NCBI GenBank assembly: GCA_964560325.1
Contig: CAZLLV010000459.1
Span: 1 to 29,042 of the forward strand
Origin: CAZLLV01 sp964560325
GTDB lineage: Bacteria > Acidobacteriota > Thermoanaerobaculia > Multivoradales > DATKCC01
Length of the DNA: 29,042 nucleotides
Direction of reading: 5' to 3'
In this document: piece after piece, positions 23,180 to 29,042 of the stretch
Layout of the letters: the number at the start of each line of letters is the position of its first letter
Numbering within the stretch: the first letter of the stretch is position 1
The notes under the pieces: model-generated
Database searches by the model: none
What the model was told of the DNA's origin: nothing
The model's input: the letters and a program-made list of their open reading frames with translations, nothing else
Made by a program: the position numbers and the translations under genes

Positions 23180-24691
23180 TCAGCTCCCGGAGCCGGCGTT
23201 CCTCGGCTTCGTGGGCCCGGTCGGCGTCGCGGCGTCGCCCGCCTCCGCCGATCCGCCGCCGCGGCCGCCGGAGCGGCCGGGCAGGTGCGAGATTTCCTGG
23301 AGGAAGCGCTTCAGGTCGACGCCGGCGAGCTGCTCCATGATCGGGCTGAGCTGCGAGAGCACCTGGACCACGTCCTCGGTGAGCTTCGCGGCGCCCGTGC
23401 CGGCGTGTCCGTTGCCCTGGCTGATGATGGTGGTCTGGCCGGCGCGGGCGAGCGGCTCGGAGACGGCCGCCGCGATCTCCGGCAGCACCTTCAGCGCTTC
23501 GATCGAGAGACCCGCCTCGTTGTACATCTTGAGGGCCTCGGCGAGCTTCAGGCGCGCCTCGGCCTCGGCTTCGCCCTTGGCGCGGATCGCGTCCGCCTCG
23601 GCCATGCCGATGTCGCGGCGCATGACCGACTCGGCCTCCGCCTTCGCCAGGCCCTCGGCCTTGAGCGCCTCGGCCTGCTCCTGGCGGCGGATGCGGTCGG
23701 CCTCGGCCTGCCGCACCACCCGGTACTGGTCGGCGTCCGCCAGCCGCTCGGCCTCGAACTTCTTCGCCTCCGCCTGCTCGCGGATGGTCGCGTTCAGCTC
23801 CAGCTTGCGGCGCTCGACCTCGCGCTCGGCGATCGAGATGTCCTGCACCTTGAGCTCCATCTCGCCCGCCTTGGTCGCCTTGGCGTTCGCGACGTCGACG
23901 TCCTCCTTGATGTCGGCGCGCTTGAGCGACAGCGACTTGTCCGACTCGGCGATCTCGGTGTCGACGACGATCCGCTTCTGCTCCGTCTGCTGGCGCGCCT
24001 GCTCTTCCTCGATCGTGGCCGCCCGGTTGGCGTTGGCGGTGGCGATGCGGGCGTCCTTGAGCGCCTCCTGGATCTTCGGCTGGCCGAGGGCGTTCAAGTA
24101 GCCCTCGTCGTCCTTGATCTCCTGGAAGACGAACGACTTGAACTCGAAGCCCATGCCCTCGAAGTCGACGTGGGCTTCGTCGCGCACCTTCTCCTGGAAG
24201 CTCTTCTGGTCGCGGTACAGCTCCTCGACCGTGAGGGTGCCGACGATCCCGCGCAGGTGGCCGGCGACGGTCTCCTTGAGCGTGGCCCGGATCTGGTCGG
24301 GCTCCATGCCGAGAAAGCCTTCGGCCGCCTTGCTGATGTACGGGATGTCGGAGCCGACCTTCACCTGGGCGACGGCGCGGACGTTGATCGGGATGCCCTG
24401 GATCGTGTAGACGTGCTTGAGGTCGATCTCGAGCGTCATCATGCGGAGCGACAGGAACTCCGCCTGCTCCCAGGCCGGGATGACGAAGGCGCCGCCGCCG
24501 CGCACGATCCGGAAGCCCTCGACCTTGCCGTCCAGCCCGCGGACCTTGGCGCCGAAGAGCTTGCGCCGGCCGTAGATGATCAGCGCCTCGTCCGGCCCCG
24601 CCTTCTTGTAGCGGAACTTGATGAACAGGTAGCCGACGAACAGCGCGAACAAGAGGAAGATCAGCACGGCGAAGGTCGAGAACAGCTCCAT
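23180..24691 (-). CDS. Flotillin-family SPFH membrane scaffold protein
   Basis: 503 residues. One N-terminal helix (about 5-27), then an SPFH/band-7 domain (about 30-200: GPDEALIIYG, GGGAFVIPAWEQAEFLSLRMMTLEI, GMEPDQIRATLKETVAGHLRGIVG), then a long charged coiled coil (about 215-400) with Glu-Ala repeats typical of flotillins (ARQQTEQKRIVVDTEIAESD, AEALKAEGLAKAEAESV), then a conserved hydrophobic segment (LKVLPEIAAAVSEPLARAG) and a Gly/Ser-rich tail. Bacterial flotillins oligomerise at ordered membrane domains and help assemble other complexes. ATG 24691 has GGGAGG 9 bases upstream. Bacterial flotillin genes are often next to an NfeD-type gene; here the partner is the proline-linked protein instead. 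A TATACT -10 box lies 95 bases upstream. Confidence 0.95.
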   Translation of the reverse strand: MELFSTFAVLIFLLFALFVGYLFIKFRYKKAGPDEALIIYGRRKLFGAKVRGLDGKVEGFRIVRGGGAFVIPAWEQAEFLSLRMMTLEIDLKHVYTIQGIPINVRAVAQVKVGSDIPYISKAAEGFLGMEPDQIRATLKETVAGHLRGIVGTLTVEELYRDQKSFQEKVRDEAHVDFEGMGFEFKSFVFQEIKDDEGYLNALGQPKIQEALKDARIATANANRAATIEEEQARQQTEQKRIVVDTEIAESDKSLSLKRADIKEDVDVANAKATKAGEMELKVQDISIAEREVERRKLELNATIREQAEAKKFEAERLADADQYRVVRQAEADRIRRQEQAEALKAEGLAKAEAESVMRRDIGMAEADAIRAKGEAEAEARLKLAEALKMYNEAGLSIEALKVLPEIAAAVSEPLARAGQTTIISQGNGHAGTGAAKLTEDVVQVLSQLSPIMEQLAGVDLKRFLQEISHLPGRSGGRGGGSAEAGDAATPTGPTKPRNAGSGS

Positions 24692-24785
24692 GGCGAGGGC
24701 CTCCCGGACGGTCCGATTCAGTTCGGAGTCAAGCCCCGCCGGGTCGCCGGCGAGGGGGGTTCTTTCTGCAGCGGTTTTCTCCGCC

Positions 24786-24791
24786 AGTATA
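24786..24791 (-). promoter_or_regulatory. -10 box of the flotillin operon
   Basis: TATACT on the minus strand (5 of 6 matches), about 95 bases before the ATG at 24691. The -35 position has no convincing hexamer. Lies in the 241-base divergent gap with the thiolase gene. Confidence 0.45.
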
Positions 24792-24862
24792 GACCGCAGT
24801 ACGGTGCCGTGAGCGGCGGTATTCGTCTCGGGGTGACGGCGGTCGGCGAACCGTTTCGCGGC

Positions 24863-24885
24863 GCCCGGCCGGACGGGGGCCGGGC
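24863..24885 (+). promoter_or_regulatory. Inverted repeat upstream of the thiolase promoter
   Basis: Perfect 8-base arms GCCCGGCC and GGCCGGGC with a 7-base spacer, ending 19 bases before the proposed -10 box at 24905. Symmetry and position would suit an operator for an acyl-CoA-responsive regulator, but GC-rich chance pairing is possible. Confidence 0.3.
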
Positions 24886-24904
24886 CGCCCGGACGAGCGC
24901 GTGG

Positions 24905-24910
24905 TATAAG
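24905..24910 (+). promoter_or_regulatory. Possible -10 box of the thiolase operon
   Basis: TATAAG, 5 of 6 consensus matches and one of the few A/T-rich hexamers nearby, 28 bases before the ATG. Transcription would start close to 24917, just ahead of the AGGAGG ribosome site. Confidence 0.45.
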
Positions 24911-24932
24911 GATTGCGAGGAGGATGGACCCC

Positions 24933-26408
24933 ATGGCAGAACGATCCGACGACACCACCCCCCGCGGCGACGGCGCCTCCGGCAACGGCGGCGGCCGGCT
25001 CCCCGCACCCTTCCGGCCCGAGAACCGAGCGAGCGTGGTCGAGGAGATCCGCGAGCGCGCGGACACCGTGAAGACCGGCCTCGCCGTCTCGCTGCGCAAG
25101 ACCGGCAAGCAGAACCTGAAGGGGCCCGGCGGGCGCATCGCGATCGTCGACGGCTGCCGCACGCCGTTCGTCAAGGCCGGCACCCTGTTCAAGGACATGG
25201 ACCCGATCGACCTGGCGGGCGTCGCCGCCGGCGAGCTCGTCACGCGCACCGGCATCGACCCGGCGCTGATCGACTTTTCGGTCTTCGGTACCGTGATCCC
25301 GCAGGTCAACGCGCCGAACCTCGGGCGCGAGGTGGTCTTCCGCACCGGCCTGCCGATGGACGTCCCCGGCACCACCGTGAACCTCGCCTGCGCCTCGTCG
25401 AACCGCGCCATCTGCTTCGGCGCCGAGCAGATCTTGACCGGCGAGTGCGAGGTGGTGCTCGCCGGCGGCGCCGAGTCGCTCTCGAACGTGCCGATCCTCT
25501 TCTCGAAGAAGGCGTCGAAGACCTTCATGGCGCTGTCGAAGGCGAAGAGCCTGCCCGCCAAGGTGACCACGCTCGCGCAGCTCCGGCCCGGCGACCTCGG
25601 CCCGCAGGCGCCGGCGATCGCCGAGTACACGACCGGCATGACGATGGGGGAGTCGGCCGAGAAGATGGCGAAAGAGAACGACGTCTCGCGCTACTCGCAG
25701 GACGAGATCGCCCTGATGTCGCACCAGCGCGCCGCCGCCGCCCACGAGGAGGGCCGGATGGCCGAGATGATCGCCACCACCTTCCCGCCGTCGCGCTACG
25801 ACCAGGCGGTCGACCGGGACAACGGCGTGCGGAGCGACACCTCGATGGAGGCGCTCGGCGGCCTGCGCCCGGTCTTCGACAGGCGCTACGGGACGATCAC
25901 CGCGGGCAACGCCAGCCCGCTCACCGACGGCGCCTCGGCGGTGCTGCTGATGAGCGAGGAGAAGGCGAAGTCGCTCGGCTACGAGCCGCTCGGCTACATC
26001 CGCTCGTTCGCCTTCACCTCCCTCGATCCGTCGACCCAGCTCCTCCAGGGGCCGGCGTACGCGGCGCCGGTCGCGCTCGAGCGGGCGGGCATCGAGCTCG
26101 CCGACGTCGACCTGGTCGAGATGCACGAGGCGTTCGCGGCGCAGATCGTCTCGAACCTGAAGGCGTTCGCCTCGAAGAAGTTCGCCGAGGCCGAGCTCGG
26201 CCGCTCGAAGCCGGTGGGCGAGGTCGACCTCGACCGGCTGAACGTCACCGGCGGCTCGATCTCGATCGGCCACCCGTTCGGCGCCACCGGCGCCCGGGTG
26301 ATCATGCAGCTCCTCTACGCGCTGCGGCGAAGCGGTGGCAACCTCGGCCTCGCCACGGTCTGCGCCGCCGGCGGGATGGGGCATGCGATGGTCGTAGAGC
26401 GCGAGTAG
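24933..26408 (+). CDS. Acetyl-CoA acyltransferase (FadI-type 3-ketoacyl-CoA thiolase)
   Basis: 491 residues. Catalyses thiolytic cleavage of 3-ketoacyl-CoA to acetyl-CoA and a shortened acyl-CoA, the last step of beta-oxidation, or the reverse condensation. Catalytic residues are all present: nucleophile Cys153 (NLACASSN), His398 (EMHEAFAAQ), His447 (SIGHPFGATGAR) and Cys477 (CAAGGMGH). The long insertions and the IVDGCRTPFVKAGTLFKDMD start match the FadI/trifunctional-beta branch, with an extra N-terminal tail of about 65 residues, the first part Gly/Asp-rich. ATG 24933 is chosen over the ATG at 24924 because AGGAGG (24918-24923) lies 9 bases upstream of it but touches the earlier one. A CoA-transferase-family gene follows after 10 bases. 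The matching FadJ-like partner is not in the window. Confidence 0.95.
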   Translation: MAERSDDTTPRGDGASGNGGGRLPAPFRPENRASVVEEIRERADTVKTGLAVSLRKTGKQNLKGPGGRIAIVDGCRTPFVKAGTLFKDMDPIDLAGVAAGELVTRTGIDPALIDFSVFGTVIPQVNAPNLGREVVFRTGLPMDVPGTTVNLACASSNRAICFGAEQILTGECEVVLAGGAESLSNVPILFSKKASKTFMALSKAKSLPAKVTTLAQLRPGDLGPQAPAIAEYTTGMTMGESAEKMAKENDVSRYSQDEIALMSHQRAAAAHEEGRMAEMIATTFPPSRYDQAVDRDNGVRSDTSMEALGGLRPVFDRRYGTITAGNASPLTDGASAVLLMSEEKAKSLGYEPLGYIRSFAFTSLDPSTQLLQGPAYAAPVALERAGIELADVDLVEMHEAFAAQIVSNLKAFASKKFAEAELGRSKPVGEVDLDRLNVTGGSISIGHPFGATGARVIMQLLYALRRSGGNLGLATVCAAGGMGHAMVVERE

Positions 26409-26418
26409 GCGGCCGTCG

Positions 26419-27627
26419 ATGAGCCCGGCGCCGCTCGCGGGCGTCACCGTCGTCGACCTCTCCCGCCACCTGCCCGGACCGCTCGCCGCCCACCTGCTGG
26501 CCGACCTGGGCGCGCGGGTGGTCAAGGTGGAGGAGCCGTCGGCGGGCGACCCGGTGCGCCTCGCTCCGCCGCTCGCCGACCGCGCGGCGAACGGCGGCGA
26601 GGGGAGGCTCGCGACGCTGCTCCTCTCCGGCGTCGAGAGCGTCGCGCTCGACCTGAAGCAGCCGGCCGGCCGCGAGGTTCTGGAGCGGCTGCTCGCGGAC
26701 GCCGACGTCCTGCTCGAGACCTTCCGCCCGGGCACGCTCGCCCGCCTCGGCTTCGCCTCGGAAGAGCTGCGCGAGCGGCACCCGGGCCTCGTCGTCTGCT
26801 CGCTCTCCGGCTGGGGGCAGGACGGACCGTACGCCGCGCGGGCCGGTCACGACCTCACCTACCAGGCGCTCTCCGGCGCGCTCTCCGCGACCGGCGCCAC
26901 GCCGCCCTACCCGGCGGCCGACGTCGCCGGCGCCTGGGCGGCGGTCTCCTCGATCCTGGCGGCGCTGGTGGCGCGCGGGCGCACGGGGGAGGGGACCTGG
27001 ATCGACGCCTCGCTCTACGACGCCGCGCTCCACCTCGACCTCGTCGGCTGGGCCGAGCGGGAGCGCGGTCTCGGCGTCGGGGAGCCGCACCGCCTCGCCG
27101 GAGCGCTCCCCTGCTACCGGATCTACGCCACCGCGGACGGCGGACGCCTCGCCGTCTCGGCCCTCGAAGAGCACTTCTGGCGGCGGTTCTGCGAAGCGGC
27201 CCGCCGCCCCGACCTCCTGAAGCTCCAGTACCGGGAGGACGCCGAGGCGCACGCGCGGGTCGCCGAGATGGTGGCGGGGCGGACGCTCGCCGCGTGGACG
27301 GAGCTGCTGGCGACGATCGACGTGCCGATCGAGCCGGTGCTCTCCTCCGCCGAGGCCGCCGAGCACCCGCAGGCGGAGGCCCGCGGTCTCCTCCGGCGCG
27401 GCGCGGACGGCCTCCCGCGCCTCGCCTTCCCGGCCCGGATCGGCGGCGCGCGCCCGGCCGCCGCCGAGCGCTACCCGGCGCTCGGCGAGGACACCGACCG
27501 AATCGTCGGCGAGGTGGGCGGCGAAGCGGCCGAATTGACCCCCCGCGCGCGCCGGAAGGCGGGCATCGGGCGCCGGTGGAGCTGGAAGCGGGCGATCACG
27601 CGCTGGGCGCTCCGCCGGCGGCAGTGA
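26419..27627 (+). CDS. CaiB/BaiF family enzyme, alpha-methylacyl-CoA racemase-like
   Basis: 402 residues, type III CoA-transferase fold: VVDLSRHLPGPLAAHLLADLGARVVKVE at the N-terminus, LLETFRPGTLARLGF, SLSGWGQDGPYAARAGHDLTYQALSGAL and the GEGTWIDASLYDAALHL core. Within the family the GHD...Y...SG motif (His144, Asp145) and Asp168 (AADVAGAW) are at the places of the catalytic His/Asp of alpha-methylacyl-CoA racemase, so a racemase that turns (R)-2-methylacyl-CoA into the (S) form for beta-oxidation is the best reading; true CoA transfer is the alternative. The loop between them is about 6 residues shorter than in the mycobacterial enzyme. The C-terminus is basic (about 35 residues, Arg-rich). 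ATG is 10 bases after the thiolase stop: one operon for branched acyl-CoA breakdown. Confidence 0.9.
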   Translation: MSPAPLAGVTVVDLSRHLPGPLAAHLLADLGARVVKVEEPSAGDPVRLAPPLADRAANGGEGRLATLLLSGVESVALDLKQPAGREVLERLLADADVLLETFRPGTLARLGFASEELRERHPGLVVCSLSGWGQDGPYAARAGHDLTYQALSGALSATGATPPYPAADVAGAWAAVSSILAALVARGRTGEGTWIDASLYDAALHLDLVGWAERERGLGVGEPHRLAGALPCYRIYATADGGRLAVSALEEHFWRRFCEAARRPDLLKLQYREDAEAHARVAEMVAGRTLAAWTELLATIDVPIEPVLSSAEAAEHPQAEARGLLRRGADGLPRLAFPARIGGARPAAAERYPALGEDTDRIVGEVGGEAAELTPRARRKAGIGRRWSWKRAITRWALRRRQ

Positions 27628-27669
27628 GCAACGGGTCGGCGTCGGAAGGAGCGATCGCTCGCCGGGGGG

Positions 27670-27689
27670 TGGCACGACCGTTGTATCGT
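27670..27689 (+). promoter_or_regulatory. Promoter candidate of the SIMPL gene (sigma-54-like or -10)
   Basis: TGGCACG-N4-TTGTA (27670-27685) differs from the sigma-54 pattern TGGCACG-N4-TTGCW at one base of the essential GC. The overlapping TATCGT (27684-27689) could equally be a sigma-70 -10 box. Either gives a leader of about 25-30 bases with AAAGGAGA before the ATG. Confidence 0.35.
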
Positions 27690-27721
27690 TCCGGCGAGAA
27701 CCTCGCAAAGGAGACTCCACC

Positions 27722-28459
27722 ATGAAGATCCTCACCGCCTTCTCGCTTTTCCTCTCCACCCTCGCCCTGCCCCTGGGAGCCCAGATGCCCGAGCACACGC
27801 CGCCGCACGACCCCGTTCCCTCGATCCTCGTCAACGGCACCGGCGAGGTGCGGACCGCGCCGGACGAGGCGGTGGTCCAGCTCGGCGTCGTGGCGCAGGA
27901 GCCGACGGCCCGCGAGGCGCAGAACGAGGCGAGCCGGATCGCCGGCGCGATCCTCTCTGCGATCGCCGAGCTCGGCGTCGAGCGGGACGCGATCCAGACC
28001 TCGCAGCTCTACCTGACACCGGTCTACGAGCAGGGCGGCCCGCGCCAGCAGGTGCCGACCGAGCCCCGGATCATCGCCTACCGCGCCTCGAACACCGTCT
28101 CGATCCGCCTCGCCGACCTGACCAAGATCGGACCGGTGATCGATGCCGGCATCGACTCCGGCTCGAACCAGGTCGAAGGGGTGACCTTCCAGCTCCGCGA
28201 CGATCGCGAGGCGCGGCAGGAGGCGATGCGCCGGGCGGTCGCCGAGGCGCGCGGCAAGGCGCAGGCGATGGCGGACGCTCTGGAGGTCGGCCTCGGGCCG
28301 ATCCTAGACGCCCAGGAGGGCGGCTACTCGATCGACCGCCCGCAGTTCGCGCAGACCCGCATGATGGCGATGGAGTCCAGCATGGCCGACACTCCCGTCG
28401 CCGCGGGCCAGGTCACCGTATCGGCGAGCGTGACGCTGCGCTACCGCATCGACCGGTAG
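27722..28459 (+). CDS. Secreted SIMPL-domain protein (YggE-like)
   Basis: 245 residues, signal peptide to about residue 20 (LGAQ). The SIMPL (DUF541) domain fills the rest: ILVNGTGEVRTAPDEAVVQLGV, a helix with EAQNEASRIAGAILSAI, IQTSQLYLTPVYE, IIAYRASNTVSIRLADLTKIG, and QVTVSASVTLRYRI at the end. These periplasmic proteins form ring-shaped oligomers (BP26/YggE) and are linked to oxidative stress tolerance in E. coli; the molecular activity is unknown. AAAGGAGA 9 bases before the ATG gives a sound start. Monocistronic by position; a mobile or repeated non-coding stretch follows. Confidence 0.93.
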   Translation: MKILTAFSLFLSTLALPLGAQMPEHTPPHDPVPSILVNGTGEVRTAPDEAVVQLGVVAQEPTAREAQNEASRIAGAILSAIAELGVERDAIQTSQLYLTPVYEQGGPRQQVPTEPRIIAYRASNTVSIRLADLTKIGPVIDAGIDSGSNQVEGVTFQLRDDREARQEAMRRAVAEARGKAQAMADALEVGLGPILDAQEGGYSIDRPQFAQTRMMAMESSMADTPVAAGQVTVSASVTLRYRIDR

Positions 28460-28479
28460 GCGCGAAGCGGGAGAACGCT

Positions 28480-28548
28480 CGCCTTCGCCCTCGCCGGGCC
28501 GGAGCCAGGGGCTTCGCCTTCGCCCCCTCCGGGCCGGACCAGGGGCTC
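28480..28548 (+). repeat. Imperfect 35-base tandem duplication
   Basis: Two adjacent units, 28480-28514 and 28515-28548, both beginning CGCCTTCGCC and containing GGGCCGGA(G)CCAGGGGCT; they differ by two substitutions and one missing base. Confidence 0.8.
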
Positions 28549-28786
28549 CCGCCCGGGCGTCGGCTGCCGAGCCCGCATGGGGCGGTGGTGGTGGGTGGGG
28601 TGTCGGTGGCTGGGGCAGGAGCGCTCGTGCACTGCCACCGCCGCGACCCTGGTCGGGCTGTTCCGAGCGGTTGGCGGCTACTTGCACTTCGGCCGGAGGT
28701 GGCTTCGGTCGGAGTCTGTCTTCCCGGGCGCGGTGGAGCGGGCGCGTCCGCCGAGCGACCCGGTTCGGGATCCCTGGCTCCGGCCC
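28496..28786. repeat. 15-base inverted repeat pair
   Basis: GGGCCGGAGCCAGGG at 28496-28510 is exactly complementary to 28772-28786, 261 bases further on. The enclosed stretch has no gene. Confidence 0.65.
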
Positions 28787-28893
28787 TCCCCCCCTCCCTT
28801 TCCTTTGCGACCTACACCTTCCAGGCTGTCCGAAGCTTGACGACCATATCCCCCCAACGCGGCACCAGGCGGTGACAGCGAGTGGGCGGGGCG

Positions 28894-29042
28894 GGGCTCC
28901 CACCCGGAGGGCGCCTGAGGTGAGCCTGCTTCTCGCTCGCCTCGAATTGCACGCCTTCTCCGCGGCGAGCCGAAGACGAGGTGCGCGCCCTACGCCTCCT
29001 TTTCCAAAGCTGTTGCGCGCACCGTCCCGGAGGTGGGAGCCC
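28894..29042. repeat. 11-base inverted repeat reaching the window edge
   Basis: GGGCTCCCACC at 28894-28904 and its complement at 29032-29042. The right arm may be longer beyond the edge. A similar word (GGGGCTCCCGCCCGG) lies near 28541-28555. Confidence 0.5.

Larger units (their letters stand above)
28460..29042. other. Non-coding tail with repeats
   Basis: No open frame here has a ribosome site or a recognisable protein; the frame at 28577-28840 (87 codons) reads like random Trp/Arg/Gly-rich sequence. The stretch instead holds a 35-base tandem duplication, a 15-base and an 11-base inverted repeat pair and several scattered copies of a GGGGCTCCC-type word. The end of the window cuts it. Confidence 0.6.

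Noticed and set aside
28760..28780. GGTTCGGGATCC resembling a tRNA T-arm
   Set aside because: The flanking bases do not form a T-stem and there is no acceptor, D or anticodon arm nearby.
28577..28840. 87-codon open frame in the tail region
   Set aside because: No ribosome site, Trp/Arg/Gly-rich random-looking product, and it overlaps repeats.

Overview
The window is very GC-rich throughout, with densely packed genes on both strands and strong G/C third-position bias (long antisense open frames almost everywhere). It carries 25 supportable protein genes and no rRNA, tRNA, CRISPR array, transposase or phage gene. The gene set (secreted M1 and M48 peptidases, SIMPL, DUF2911, DUF502 and S1/P1 nuclease proteins, a flotillin, FadI-type thiolase, many signal peptides and lipoproteins, a Cys-rich TPR protein) suggests a Gram-negative, chemoheterotrophic bacterium; an acidobacterium of the Thermoanaerobaculia type is my best guess. 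That is an inference from gene style, not a phylogenetic result.

Layout. 1-1.7 kb: 3' part of an atypical heavy-metal-type P-ATPase, tail to tail with a small two-helix membrane protein. 1.9-5.3 kb: a tight + strand cluster of a haem-binding lipoprotein, a two-domain VOC dioxygenase (4-nt overlap) and a lipoprotein dienelactone-hydrolase-like enzyme, followed by a secreted M1-family metallopeptidase with its own promoter (5.4-8.5 kb). 8.5-12.0 kb, - strand: infA with a TTG start, a YcxB-like membrane protein, a cytoplasmic TPR protein with three CxxC knuckles, a short secreted peptide just upstream of it, and an Smr-domain protein. 12.1-15.7 kb: secreted DUF2911 protein and a proline-rich exported protein (+), facing an S1/P1 nuclease and a small PDZ protein (-). 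15.9-18.4 kb: a histidine kinase/OmpR-type regulator pair. 18.4-21.0 kb (-): BepA-like M48 protease and a DUF502 membrane protein. 21.1-24.7 kb: a degenerate adenylate-forming-enzyme relative (+), facing a flotillin operon with a proline-rich partner (-). 24.9-27.6 kb: thiolase plus alpha-methylacyl-CoA racemase-like enzyme (+), probably one operon for fatty or branched acyl-CoA breakdown. 27.7-28.5 kb: SIMPL protein. The last 580 bases show no gene but contain direct and inverted repeats.

The strongest candidate for something new is the pair at 9.5-11.3 kb: a signal-peptide-bearing 88-residue protein encoded directly upstream of a cytosolic TPR protein whose N-terminus has three CxxC motifs spaced exactly 20 residues apart. 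The arrangement resembles secreted-peptide/TPR-receptor signalling modules (RRNPP type) known mainly from Firmicutes, but with a zinc-knuckle-like front end instead of a helix-turn-helix. Several genes also appear to be transcribed from -10-only promoters placed 6-9 bases before the start codon, implying (near-)leaderless mRNAs.
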